Shown one piece after another: positions 29,273 through 38,550 of a stretch of DNA of 64,000 nucleotides. Position numbers and translations under genes: made by a program. This stretch comes from an uncultured Alphaproteobacteria bacterium (GTDB lineage: Bacteria; Pseudomonadota; Alphaproteobacteria; HIMB59; GCA-002718135). The notes under the pieces were generated by a model. It ran no database searches, was not told the DNA's origin, and saw only the letters and a program-made list of their open reading frames with translations. The stretch lies in the NCBI GenBank assembly GCA_902575815.1, contig CACGTA010000003.1, positions 1 to 64,000 on the forward strand, written 5' to 3'. How positions within the stretch are numbered: position 1 is the first letter of the stretch; every line of letters begins with the position of its first letter.

Positions 29273-30532
29273 ATGAAAAATAAAAACTACGTAGTCAATC
29301 TGGGTTGTAGATTGAATATTTATGAAGGTGAAATTATTAAAAACCATCTTAAAACAAATAATTTAAATAATGTTACAGTTATAAACTCCTGTGCAGTAAC
29401 TGAAGAAGCTGAGAAAAAAGTTTCTTATGAAATTAGAAAGGCAAAAAAAAAATTTCCTAATAATAAAATAGTAGTTACAGGATGTGCAGCTCAAATAAAT
29501 CCATTAAAATATAAAGATTTAAAAGAAGTAGACTCAGTAATTGGGAACACAGAAAAATTAGAAACTTTAACATGGAAAAATATCGATCAGTCTAAAAGTT
29601 TTAAAGTAGGAAATATATTAAAAGAAAGTAAAACAGTACCTAATTCAATTGAAAAATTTGAAGGAAAATCAAGAGCTTATATTGAAATACAACAAGGTTG
29701 TAACCATCGCTGTACTTTTTGTGTCATTCCATTTGGCAGAGGCAATAATAGAAGTGTACCTGCTGGAGAAATAGTAAATAAAATAAAAAAAATTGTTAGC
29801 AATGGATATAATGAAGTAGTCTTAACAGGAGTAGATATAACTGATTATGGAAAAGATCTTCCTGCAAAACCTACTTTTTCTAACTTAATTAAAAGAATCC
29901 TAAAATTAGTACCTGAATTAAAACAACTGCGTTTGTCTTCAATTGACTGCGCTGAAATAGACAAAGATTTTTGGGATGTTTTAAAGGACAAAAGATTGAT
30001 GCCTCATTTTCATATAAGTTTGCAGGCTGGAAACAATTTAATTTTGAAAAGAATGAAAAGAAGGCATTCAAGGGAAATGGCAATTAATTTTTGTAAAAAA
30101 GTTTTATCCATTAGGAAAGATGCAACATTTGGTGCTGATATAATTGCCGGTTTTCCAACAGAGACAGAAACAATGTTTCAAGATTCAATTAAACTAATTG
30201 AAGAGTGTAATTTAACTCATCTTCATATTTTTCCATATTCACCAAGAAAAAACACTCCTGCATCTAGAATGCCTCAAGTTCAAAAAAATATTATCAAAGA
30301 TAGAGCAAGAAGACTTAGAGAAAGAGGTATGGAAAAATTAAAACAACATTTAAAAAAAAATATTGGAAAGAAGGAACAAATTTTAATTGAAAGTAGAAAA
30401 GAAAATTTTTCACTTGGAAAAGATCAGCATTTTTTAAAAGTAAAACTTGAAGAAGAGTTTATAGAGGGGAATATAATTTCCTGTATATACACAGGCGTAG
30501 AAAATGATACGTTATTAGCAAGAATAGCATGA
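29273..30532 (+). CDS. mtaB: tRNA t6A37 methylthiotransferase MtaB
   Basis: A radical-SAM enzyme that adds the methylthio group to t6A37 of tRNAs. The N-terminal UPF0004 domain has cluster cysteines Cys12, Cys40 and Cys71. The radical-SAM motif is Cys143-NHR-Cys147-TF-Cys150, followed by 'IPFGRGNNRSVP', a pattern of MtaB rather than MiaB. 'VLTGVDITDYG' and 'GFPTETETMFQ' follow. The usual position next to dapF and ftsY supports the call. It lies 3 bp after dapF and overlaps ftsY by four bases. Confidence 0.9.
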   Translation: MKNKNYVVNLGCRLNIYEGEIIKNHLKTNNLNNVTVINSCAVTEEAEKKVSYEIRKAKKKFPNNKIVVTGCAAQINPLKYKDLKEVDSVIGNTEKLETLTWKNIDQSKSFKVGNILKESKTVPNSIEKFEGKSRAYIEIQQGCNHRCTFCVIPFGRGNNRSVPAGEIVNKIKKIVSNGYNEVVLTGVDITDYGKDLPAKPTFSNLIKRILKLVPELKQLRLSSIDCAEIDKDFWDVLKDKRLMPHFHISLQAGNNLILKRMKRRHSREMAINFCKKVLSIRKDATFGADIIAGFPTETETMFQDSIKLIEECNLTHLHIFPYSPRKNTPASRMPQVQKNIIKDRARRLRERGMEKLKQHLKKNIGKKEQILIESRKENFSLGKDQHFLKVKLEEEFIEGNIISCIYTGVENDTLLARIA

Positions 30533-31449
30533 GTTTGTTCTCAATATTTAAAGATAAGTTAAGTAAAACTTCAAATATACTTTCTTTTAATATTTTAGAG
30601 ATTTTAAAAAACAAAAAAATAGACGATTTAACTTTAGAAGAGTTAGAAAATGTTCTTATTTCATCTGATATTAGTTTGGATGTTGTAAATCAGCTAATAG
30701 ATTCTATAAAAAAAATAAAAATTTCAAATGATGATGGAATAAAAAATGTATTAGAAATCTTAGCTCAAAATATAGAAAGTATATTACTGCCAAGAGAACA
30801 TGTTCTAATAAATGAAAAAAATGATGAAAAAAAAATATTAATATTTGTGGGAGTAAACGGAAGTGGAAAGACAACCACTATTGGTAAAATTGCAAATAAA
30901 ATTTTATCAAATAAAAAAATTCTGATTGCGGCTTGTGATACATTTAGAGCAGCAGCTGTTGAGCAGTTGGAGAATTGGGCGAAAAAAAATAATAATGGTT
31001 TTATCGCTGGAAAAAGTAATCAAGATCCAGCAAGTGTAGCGTATCGGGCAACTGAAGAATTTGGAAAAGAAAATTATGATTTTTTACTTATAGATACTGC
31101 TGGAAGATTATCAAATAATACTAACCTTATTAATCAGCTAATTAAATTGAAGAATGTTATCTCAAAAGTTAATTCCTCTTTTAATATTGAAACTGTATTA
31201 GTTTTAGATGGAACGAATGGTTCGAACATGATTAAGCAAGTAGAAATCTTTGGAAATGAACTTAATGTATCAAGTCTTATAATAACTAAATTGGATGGAA
31301 CAGCAAAAGGTGGAGCATTAATTTCAATTGCAAATAAATTTGAAATCCCTATAAGTTATGTTGGTCTTGGAGAAAGTATTGAGGACCTTGTAACCTTTAA
31401 TTCTCAAAACTTTTCTAGGTCTATTTTAAATCTAGAGGAACAAAAATGA
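30529..31449 (+). CDS. ftsY: SRP receptor FtsY
   Basis: Membrane-associated GTPase that receives Ffh-ribosome complexes. At 306 residues it lacks the long acidic A domain of E. coli FtsY and starts with the N domain. The G domain contains 'GVNGSGKTTTIGKIA', 'ACDTFRAAAVEQLENW', 'LLIDTAGRL', 'TKLDGTAKGGALIS' and 'YVGLGESIEDL'. The order 'DTFRAAA' and 'GLGE..EDL' separates it from Ffh. Start and stop both overlap neighbours by four bases (ATGA). Confidence 0.95.
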   Translation: MSLFSIFKDKLSKTSNILSFNILEILKNKKIDDLTLEELENVLISSDISLDVVNQLIDSIKKIKISNDDGIKNVLEILAQNIESILLPREHVLINEKNDEKKILIFVGVNGSGKTTTIGKIANKILSNKKILIAACDTFRAAAVEQLENWAKKNNNGFIAGKSNQDPASVAYRATEEFGKENYDFLLIDTAGRLSNNTNLINQLIKLKNVISKVNSSFNIETVLVLDGTNGSNMIKQVEIFGNELNVSSLIITKLDGTAKGGALISIANKFEIPISYVGLGESIEDLVTFNSQNFSRSILNLEEQK

Positions 31450-31985
31450 AGTCAGTTTATAAATTATTAATTGATATAGGACCGGTTGCTGTATTCTTTA
31501 TTTTTTATACAAGAAGTGGTCTTCAAGAAGCAATACTTCCTCTTATGATTGCAACTGTAATTTCAGTAATCGTTTCATATATACTTGAGAAAAAAATACC
31601 CATTATGCCAACTCTTGGGGCTGCGATTGTATTAATATTTGGAGGTCTAACAATTTATTTTGACAATGAAATTTTTATTAAAATGAAACCAACAATAATA
31701 AATTTGGTCTTCGCATTAATTTTATATGGAGGAGTGATTGTTAAAAAACCTCTTTTAAAGTATCTTTTAGGTGCTGCACTTAAACTAGAAGAAGATGGAT
31801 GGAGAATATTGACTCAAAGGTGGATTGCTTTTTTTGTTGCACTTGCTGTTTTAAATGAAATTGTTTGGAGAACACAAAGTACTGATGTTTGGGTAAATTT
31901 TAAAGTTTTTGGTATCTTGCCAATTACGTTTATTTTTACGATGACACAATTCCCTTTAATTAAAAAATATCAAATTGAAGATTAA
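31446..31985 (+). CDS. ispZ: Septation protein A / YciB-type inner membrane protein
   Basis: A 179-residue polytopic protein with about five hydrophobic helices. 'LLIDIGPVAVFFIFY' at the start, 'PIMPTLGAAIVLIFGGLTIYF' and 'LTQRWIAFFVALAVLNEIVWR' are the family hallmarks. Homologues (IspZ/YciB) affect septation and envelope synthesis. It overlaps ftsY by four bases and ends 1 bp before convergent pgk. Confidence 0.92.
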   Translation: MKSVYKLLIDIGPVAVFFIFYTRSGLQEAILPLMIATVISVIVSYILEKKIPIMPTLGAAIVLIFGGLTIYFDNEIFIKMKPTIINLVFALILYGGVIVKKPLLKYLLGAALKLEEDGWRILTQRWIAFFVALAVLNEIVWRTQSTDVWVNFKVFGILPITFIFTMTQFPLIKKYQIED

Positions 31986-31986
31986 G

Positions 31987-33183
31987 TTAAAAATTGTTTT
32001 CTCTTAATGCTAAAAATCCTGGTGATTTATTTCCCTCAAGCCACTCTAGAAATGCACCTCCAGCTGTAGATAAATATTTAAATGCATCATGGGCTTTAGC
32101 TTTTTTTATTGCTGCAAGTGTATCTCCTCCTCCTGCTAGAGCATCTAATTGAGATTTACTTGAATAATTTTGTATAATATTTGCGACTGAAATTGTACTT
32201 TTATCAAATGGGCTATACTCAAATGCGCCTAAAGGCCCATTCCATAAAATTGATTTAGATTTTAATATTTCATCTGAAATTAGTTTTGTTGTTTGTTCAC
32301 CAACATCTAATATCATTTGGTCATTTGGAATATTTTTGATTGAATAAGCCTTAACATTTACTCTATCTTCTATTGTTTTTGAGCAAACAGCATCAATTGG
32401 TAAAAGTATTTTGCAATTTTTTGATTCTGCTTTTTTTTGTATCTTTTTTGATAGTTCAATAAAATCATTTTCTACCAGAGAAGAACCAACGTTATAATTA
32501 TTTGATAGCAAAAAGGTATTAGCCATTGCACCACCAATCACTAAAGAGTCAAAAATTTCAACTATATTTTCTAAAACTTTTATTTTTGTTGAAACCTTTG
32601 AACCACCTATAATTGCTAAATTTGGTTTATTTGAATTTTCTAAAAATTTATCTAAATTTTCAATTTCTTTTGAGAAACTTAATCCAGCGTATGAAGGTAA
32701 GTATTTAGTAATACCTACTATAGATGCATGATTACGATGAGATGCAGAGAACGCGTCATTAATATATATGTCAAAACTAGAAGCTAATACTTTTGAAAAA
32801 TTAAGATCATTTTTTTCTTCTTCAGCATTAAAACGAATATTTTCTAATAGACAAATTTCCCCCATTTCCATTTCAGCAATTTTTGTCTCAATTATTTTTT
32901 TTTCACAGTTAGCTAAAAAATGAATTGTGTTTAAATTTAAAAATGTTTTTAATTCTGAACATAAAAACTCAATGGAATATGTTTTATTAACTTGACCTTT
33001 AGGTCGGCCAAAATGAGCAATTAAGAATATCTTATTTTTATTTATAATTAGTTTTTCTAGTGTTGGTAAAATAGCATGAATTCTTGAATGATCTGTAATT
33101 GTCCCTTCCAAAACTGGTACGTTTAAATCAACTCGAACAATTATTTTTTTATTTTTACAGTCTAGATCTCTTAATTCTTTCAT
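31987..33183 (-). CDS. pgk: Phosphoglycerate kinase
   Basis: Interconverts 1,3-bisphosphoglycerate and 3-phosphoglycerate with ADP/ATP. The 398 residues have 'VRVDLNVPV', 'AHFGRPKG', 'LLENIRFNAEEEKND', 'NDAFSASHRNHASIVGI', 'GGSKVSTKIKVLENI', 'WNGPLGAFEY' and the ATP-site 'DALAGGGDTLAAI'. No other glycolytic gene is adjacent. Confidence 0.97.
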   Translation of the reverse strand: MKELRDLDCKNKKIIVRVDLNVPVLEGTITDHSRIHAILPTLEKLIINKNKIFLIAHFGRPKGQVNKTYSIEFLCSELKTFLNLNTIHFLANCEKKIIETKIAEMEMGEICLLENIRFNAEEEKNDLNFSKVLASSFDIYINDAFSASHRNHASIVGITKYLPSYAGLSFSKEIENLDKFLENSNKPNLAIIGGSKVSTKIKVLENIVEIFDSLVIGGAMANTFLLSNNYNVGSSLVENDFIELSKKIQKKAESKNCKILLPIDAVCSKTIEDRVNVKAYSIKNIPNDQMILDVGEQTTKLISDEILKSKSILWNGPLGAFEYSPFDKSTISVANIIQNYSSKSQLDALAGGGDTLAAIKKAKAHDAFKYLSTAGGAFLEWLEGNKSPGFLALRENNF

Positions 33184-33321
33184 TTCTATTCACATGTATA
33201 TAAAAAAAATGCTGGAAATCATTGATTTTTTTTAAAAATTTGCAGTTTTATCTTTTTTAATACATATATTTAGTATATTAAACCTTTTTTAAGCTACTAA
33301 ATGTAGTGATGGAGTTTGATT

Positions 33322-33792
33322 ATGCCTTGGGATGATAATAATGTAGCAAAACTTAGAGATTTATGGGACCAAGGTCTACCAACAGCTCAAATTGGAAAAT
33401 TATTAGGATTCACCAAAAACGCAGTGGTTGGAAAAGCTCATAGAATCGGACTCGAGAGAAGACCATCTCCTATAAGAAGAACAGCTGTTAAACCTGATCG
33501 AAAAAAAGCTAGATCACCGGTAATGCCAAAATTAAATTTTGAAAGCACTAAAGAACCAGAGAGTGTTTCTACAGAGCCCACTGTTTTCCAACCAGTGGTG
33601 AAAAATTTATTCAATGCAACTCCAAAGAGAGGTTGTGAATGGCCTGAAGGTCATCCTGATGAAGCTGACTTTCGTTTTTGTGGTAAAGATAGATTTGAAG
33701 ATAAGCCTTATTGTTTAGATCATTGTGCTGTTGCATATGTAGTTCCTGAAAAAGAAGAAAACGAAAAGACAGAAGTAAATATCACGATTTAA
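33322..33792 (+). CDS. gcrA: GcrA cell cycle regulator
   Basis: GcrA binds sigma-70 holoenzyme and activates promoters with methylated GANTC sites in alphaproteobacteria. The N-terminal helix-turn-helix 'MPWDDNNVAKLRDLWDQGL' and 'IGKLLGFTKNAVVGKAHRIGL' is diagnostic. The C-terminal sigma-interaction domain has 'CEWPEGHPDEADFRFCGKDRF' and 'YCLDHCAVAY', with Cys and His that may bind metal. The ATG at 33322 is chosen because GGAG (33311-33314) lies seven bases before it and family proteins begin MPW. It gives 156 residues. Confidence 0.93.
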   Translation: MPWDDNNVAKLRDLWDQGLPTAQIGKLLGFTKNAVVGKAHRIGLERRPSPIRRTAVKPDRKKARSPVMPKLNFESTKEPESVSTEPTVFQPVVKNLFNATPKRGCEWPEGHPDEADFRFCGKDRFEDKPYCLDHCAVAYVVPEKEENEKTEVNITI

Positions 33793-33839
33793 TAATAAAA
33801 ATTCTAGAAATAAAAATTCTTCCTGTTATCTGTTAAGAT

Positions 33840-35093
33840 ATGAAAGATAAGAGAATTAATTCTGTATTTACTCCTATTCTGATTGGTGGAAGCTTAATTC
33901 TTTTAATTAGTTTTGCAATCCGTTCAACATTTGGTCTATTTCAAATCCCTATTGCTTCAGATTTTTTATGGAACCGATCGGAATTCTCTCTTGCCATCGC
34001 TATTCAAAATTTAGCCTGGGGCATAGGTACTCCTTTATTTAGTGCTTTTGCTGAAAAATATGGTGATAGAAAAGCAATAGCGCTAGGCTTAATTCTTTAT
34101 GCAATTGGAATTTTTATTAGTAGTACTGCTATAACTCCAGAAGCGCATCAAACTTTAAACTTAATAATTGGTTTTGGAATAGCTGGTAGTGGGTTTGGTC
34201 CCATTTTGGCGGTAGTTGGAAGAGCTACATCTCCAGAGAAAAGATCTTTGGCACTAGGTATTACAACTGCTGCAGGATCAGCTGGACAAGTGGTTGGTCC
34301 ACCACTTGCTTCTATTTTATTATCTTTTTTACCATGGTCATCGGTGTTTGAAATCTTTTCAATTATATTATTAATAACACTAATTCTTGTTCCAATTTTA
34401 AAAACAGAATTTTCAAATACAGATATTAATAATGAGAATGAAAAAATTACTGATGCTGTATTTGTTGCAATAAAAGACCCAACGTATTCAATGCTGTTCT
34501 TTGGTTTTTTTTCTTGTGGCTTTCAGTTAGCATTTATTACTGCACACTTTCCAGCATTTATTGTTGAATCTAGTAGTCCGATTATAGAAGGAAGCTTAAT
34601 TAGTTTAGTCTGTAATTCAGTAGAAGGTTTAGGAGCATTATCTATAGCTCTTATAGGATTATTTAATATAATTGGTTGTTTGATTGCTGGAGCCTTAGGA
34701 AGAGGACACTACAAGAAATATCTTTTATCTTTAATTTATACTGGAAGAACTTTTGCAGCAATTTTATTTATTTTACTTCCTATTACACCAACTTCAATTG
34801 CTATATTTTCAATAGTTATGGGTGCTTTATGGTTAGCAACAGTTCCTTTAACATCAGGAATTATAGGTCATATTTATGGATTAAAATTTATGGGAACATT
34901 ATATGGAATTGTATTTTTTTCACACCAACTAGGATCGTTTGTAGGTGTTTGGTTAGGTGGTCTGTTTTATGATATATATGGAAGTTATGATATTGTATGG
35001 TGGGTTGGGATAGGAGTTGGAGCATTTTCTGCAATAATTCATTTACCAATTAGAGAAAAACCATTATCTAATAAAAAAATACAAACAGCGTAA
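33840..35093 (+). CDS. MFS transporter
   Basis: A 417-residue carrier with about twelve membrane helices. 'FAEKYGDRKAIALGLILYAIG' is motif A after helix 2. 'GRATSPEKRSLALGITTAAGSAGQVVGPPLASILL' resembles the helix 4-5 region of oxalate/formate and monocarboxylate carriers. The central loop is about residues 190-215. It is followed after four bases by a 40-residue membrane protein. Substrate unknown. Confidence 0.8.
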   Translation: MKDKRINSVFTPILIGGSLILLISFAIRSTFGLFQIPIASDFLWNRSEFSLAIAIQNLAWGIGTPLFSAFAEKYGDRKAIALGLILYAIGIFISSTAITPEAHQTLNLIIGFGIAGSGFGPILAVVGRATSPEKRSLALGITTAAGSAGQVVGPPLASILLSFLPWSSVFEIFSIILLITLILVPILKTEFSNTDINNENEKITDAVFVAIKDPTYSMLFFGFFSCGFQLAFITAHFPAFIVESSSPIIEGSLISLVCNSVEGLGALSIALIGLFNIIGCLIAGALGRGHYKKYLLSLIYTGRTFAAILFILLPITPTSIAIFSIVMGALWLATVPLTSGIIGHIYGLKFMGTLYGIVFFSHQLGSFVGVWLGGLFYDIYGSYDIVWWVGIGVGAFSAIIHLPIREKPLSNKKIQTA

Positions 35094-35097
35094 TTTT

Positions 35098-35220
35098 ATG
35101 GATGAAAAAAAAATTATACGAAACTTAATTATAGTGATTTTTTTCCTAGTTATTATTTATTCATTAGCAAGAGTTGGTGTAGGTTTAGATCTTAGCTTTG
35201 GGCCTTATTTAAAAGAGTAG
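35098..35220 (+). CDS. Small single-pass membrane protein
   Basis: Forty residues starting MDEKKIIRN, then one hydrophobic helix (about 10-24, IIVIFFLVIIYSLA) and a short polar tail ending FGPYLKE. The ATG lies four bases after the MFS stop and the stop precedes the convergent aminopeptidase by 5 bp. Charge distribution predicts a cytoplasmic N-terminus. No family recognised; it could be a small accessory subunit of the carrier. Confidence 0.5.
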   Translation: MDEKKIIRNLIIVIFFLVIIYSLARVGVGLDLSFGPYLKE

Positions 35221-35225
35221 TAGAA

Positions 35226-36464
35226 TTAATTACACCATTCTCCATGTTTAAAAATAGGCGTTACAACACCATCCTTATCAATGCCGTCGACATCAATCTT
35301 GCCTGAACCGATCATCCAATCAATATGTATCATACTTGAATTACCACCTCTTTGAGTGATTTCATCTTTCGATAAGTCTTTTTTCGATTTAAAGCATTTT
35401 GAGTAACACTGCCCAAGAGCTATATGAGAAGCAGCATTTTCATCAAATAGTGTATTATAAAAAGTTATTCCTAATTGCGATATCGGTGAACTATTAGGAA
35501 CTAGTGCTACTTCTCCAAGTCTTCTAGAGCCTTCATCTGAATCAAGAACTTTTAATAAAACATCTTGTCCTTTAGAAGACTTTGCATCAACAATTTTACC
35601 TTCTTCAAATCGAACATTAATATCTTCAATTAGTGTTCCTTGATAAGATAGAGGTTTGGTTGAACAGACTTCTCCACTTACTCGACTCGCATGAGGAGTT
35701 GTGAATACTTCTTCAGATGGAATATTTGGATTACAAACAACACCATTCTGTGCTTCTGACGCTCCTCCCATCCACTCATGATCCTCAGCAAGACCTACAG
35801 TTAAAGATGTTCCAGGACCAGAGTATTTTAAAGAATGAAAATTTTTAGCATTTAACCAATCTGTTTTATCTCTTAAATTTTTATTATGTTGGTCCCATTC
35901 AGCTACAGGGTCATCATTACTAACTCTTGAAGCATGAAATATTGCATCTCCTAATTTTTTAATTGCTTCACTATCATCAAGATCTGGGAAGACTCTTTTT
36001 GCCCATGCTTTTCCTGGCCACGAAATTATATTCCAGTTAATTTTAAATTCAGTAATTCTTTCTCTAGCTGGTTTGTATGCAACGGCATTAGCTTTATTTG
36101 CACGCGAAACTTTATTAGGATCAATTTCAGATAGTAGCATGGGATCATCACCAGCAATAGCCATTCTAGCTGTATTGTTATCAAAAGCTTCACCCATCCC
36201 ATTATAAAGCCAATTTGCTGCAACATTGAAAGATTCATCATTGCCAAACTTAAATCGAGATAATGTAATATCAGAATCATTGAATAGTGGGGTCACAAGT
36301 CCAGCTCCTTCTTTGTAAGCATATTCTGCTATTTTTCTAACTAAAGGTAAAGATTCTAACGGGGCTGTTATTAAAAGGTTTTGACCTTTTTGTAGTGCAA
36401 CTCCTCTTTTAATTGATAGATGAGCAAGTTTATCGATCTTTTTTGTATCTACATCATAAAACAT
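35226..36464 (-). CDS. M29 family metallo-aminopeptidase
   Basis: A 412-residue protein of the thermophilic aminopeptidase (AmpS/AmpT) family, cytosolic enzymes that use two metal ions. Visible family segments are 'GQNLLITAPLESLPLVRKIAEYAYKEGA', 'NIPSEEVFTTPHASRVSGEV' (metal ligand region), 'VRFEEGKIVDAKSS', 'LGEVALVPNSSPI', 'HIALGQCYSKCF' and 'MIHIDWMIGSGKIDVDG'. The minus-strand start is divergent from dxs with 139 bp between them. Confidence 0.9.
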   Translation of the reverse strand: MFYDVDTKKIDKLAHLSIKRGVALQKGQNLLITAPLESLPLVRKIAEYAYKEGAGLVTPLFNDSDITLSRFKFGNDESFNVAANWLYNGMGEAFDNNTARMAIAGDDPMLLSEIDPNKVSRANKANAVAYKPARERITEFKINWNIISWPGKAWAKRVFPDLDDSEAIKKLGDAIFHASRVSNDDPVAEWDQHNKNLRDKTDWLNAKNFHSLKYSGPGTSLTVGLAEDHEWMGGASEAQNGVVCNPNIPSEEVFTTPHASRVSGEVCSTKPLSYQGTLIEDINVRFEEGKIVDAKSSKGQDVLLKVLDSDEGSRRLGEVALVPNSSPISQLGITFYNTLFDENAASHIALGQCYSKCFKSKKDLSKDEITQRGGNSSMIHIDWMIGSGKIDVDGIDKDGVVTPIFKHGEWCN

Positions 36465-36569
36465 TAATATTATAATTAGTTTTTAAATTCTAAAAAGTCT
36501 AGAAATTTTAACTTTAAAATTTATCTCTAAAATCTTTCCACAAACAGTTGTTTTTTTCCAGATATAAAA

Positions 36570-36603
36570 ATGTCAAATCTAGGCAAAAATAGTAAAATAA
36601 ATT
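36570..36603 (+). promoter_or_regulatory. Predicted leaderless-type promoter of dxs
   Basis: A TAAAAT -10 box (36593-36598) ends five bases before the dxs ATG, with a weak -35-like TGTCAA (36571-36576). There is no Shine-Dalgarno site. The block 36585-36601 is identical to 783-799 in front of the barrel gene. Confidence 0.45.
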
Positions 36604-38520
36604 ATGGATTATGATCTTTTAGATAAAATTAATTTTCCATCAGACTTAAGAGAATTTAAAAAGAAAGATTTAAAGCAAATCTCAGAGGAATTAAGAGCTA
36701 AAACAATCGAGACTGTTTCAAAAACTGGCGGTCATCTTGGTGCAGGACTTGGTGTTGTTGAATTAACTGTTGCAATTCATTATGTGTTTAATACCCCTCA
36801 TGATAAATTAATTTGGGATGTTGGACACCAAGCGTATCCTCACAAAATTATAACAGGTAGAAAAAAAGATATCGAGACACTGAGAAAAAAAGACGGTGTG
36901 TATGGTTTTGTTAGAAGATCAGAAAGTGAGTATGATCCATTTGGTACAGCCCATAGTTCAACAGCAGTTTCAGCGGGATTAGGAATTAAAGCTGCAAAAG
37001 ATATAAATAAAGATAACTCAAAAGTTATATGTGTTGTTGGAGATGGTGCATTAAGTGCAGGTTTAGCTTTTGAAGGATTAAACAATGCGGGTGCACAAAA
37101 AAAAGGTTTAATTGTCATTTTAAACGATAACAAAATGTCAATAGACAAACCAGTTGGTGCTATGAGTACTTATCTAACTAGGTTACTATCATCTAAATCT
37201 TACTCGAGTTTAAGAAATATTATTAAAAAACTATCTAAAACCTTACCATCAAATCTTTCAAAGACTCTTTATAGAACAGAAGAATATTCTAAAGGACTTA
37301 TCACTGGTGGAACTCTATTTGAGGAATTGGGTTTTTATTATCTTGGTCCTATAGATGGGCATAATATAGATGATATGGTTTCAGTTCTAGAAAATATAAG
37401 AGATAACAAATTTGATAAACCAGTTTTTTTACATTGTATAACCAAAAAAGGTAAAGGGTATAGTCCTGCAGAAAAATCAGAAGATAAATTTCATGGAGTT
37501 GAAAAGTTTGATATTAACACTGGGAACTCAGTTAAAAAAACAAATTTAAAATCCTATTCAAATGTTTTTGGAGAAACATTATCAAAACTTGCCGAAAATG
37601 ATGAAAAAATTGTAGCAATAACAGCGGCTATGATGTCTGGAACAGGATTAAAATTATTTCAAAAAAATTTTGAAAAAAGATTTTTTGATGTTGGTATTGC
37701 TGAACAACATGCTGTTACAATGGCAGCTGGATTGGCGACAGAGGGTTTCAAACCTTTTGTTGCAATTTATTCAACTTTTTTACAAAGAGCTTACGATCAA
37801 ATCGTACATGACGTGGCTATTCAAAAATTACCTGTTAGATTTGCAATTGATAGAGCAGGTTTAGTAGGATCAGATGGTCCTACCCATGCTGGTTCATTTG
37901 ATATTACTTATTTAGCAACTTTACCAAATTTTATAGTTATGGCACCTAGCAACCAAAGAGAGTTATCTAGTATGATAGAGTTATCTTGTGAGATTAATGA
38001 CACACCATCTGCTTTTAGATTTCCAAGAGGAACAGGATCGGAAGAACTGTTTAATAATCAACCTACAGATATCAGCATAGGTAAGGGATATATTCTTAGT
38101 GAAGGTAATGATGTTGCAATCTTAAATTTAGGAACAAGACTTGAAAAATGTATTGAAGCTATTAAATTTCTTAATCAAAATAATATTTATCCTACTATTG
38201 CAGATGCAAGATTTGCAAAACCATTAGACACACAATTAATAGATGACTTATTAAATAATCATAAGTATATTTTAACTATAGAAGAAGGATCTATAGGTGG
38301 ATTTTCATCTCACGTTTTACATTATGTCCACAATATAAGATCAAAAAAGGATAATGTTGTGATAAAAAATTTAATTTTTCCAGATCGTTTTGTTGAACAT
38401 ATGACACCGGATGAGCAATATCAAGATATTAAAATGGATACGGAATCAATAATCAGAAAAATTAATAATTTTTATGAAAATAAAATTGTTGATATAAAGA
38501 ATTTTAAATCAAAAGTTTAA
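36604..38520 (+). CDS. dxs: 1-deoxy-D-xylulose-5-phosphate synthase
   Basis: First enzyme of the MEP isoprenoid pathway, condensing pyruvate and glyceraldehyde 3-phosphate with ThDP. In 638 residues: 'TGGHLGAGLGVVELTVAIHYVF', 'WDVGHQAYPHKIITGR', the ThDP motif 'GDGALSAGLAFEGLNNAG' with 'ILNDNKMSI', 'GPIDGHNID', 'RFFDVGIAEQHAVTMAAGLA' (catalytic Glu), 'DRAGLVGSDGPTHAG' and 'PDRFVEH'. It is transcribed toward panB with 30 bp between them. Confidence 0.97.
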   Translation: MDYDLLDKINFPSDLREFKKKDLKQISEELRAKTIETVSKTGGHLGAGLGVVELTVAIHYVFNTPHDKLIWDVGHQAYPHKIITGRKKDIETLRKKDGVYGFVRRSESEYDPFGTAHSSTAVSAGLGIKAAKDINKDNSKVICVVGDGALSAGLAFEGLNNAGAQKKGLIVILNDNKMSIDKPVGAMSTYLTRLLSSKSYSSLRNIIKKLSKTLPSNLSKTLYRTEEYSKGLITGGTLFEELGFYYLGPIDGHNIDDMVSVLENIRDNKFDKPVFLHCITKKGKGYSPAEKSEDKFHGVEKFDINTGNSVKKTNLKSYSNVFGETLSKLAENDEKIVAITAAMMSGTGLKLFQKNFEKRFFDVGIAEQHAVTMAAGLATEGFKPFVAIYSTFLQRAYDQIVHDVAIQKLPVRFAIDRAGLVGSDGPTHAGSFDITYLATLPNFIVMAPSNQRELSSMIELSCEINDTPSAFRFPRGTGSEELFNNQPTDISIGKGYILSEGNDVAILNLGTRLEKCIEAIKFLNQNNIYPTIADARFAKPLDTQLIDDLLNNHKYILTIEEGSIGGFSSHVLHYVHNIRSKKDNVVIKNLIFPDRFVEHMTPDEQYQDIKMDTESIIRKINNFYENKIVDIKNFKSKV

Positions 38521-38550
38521 TTCTTAATAAAAGTTAATTTAAATTTAGAA

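Noticed and set aside
34676..34972. 98-codon frame inside the second MFS gene
   Set aside because: Overlaps conserved MFS helices in another frame; composition is that of shifted hydrophobic codons.
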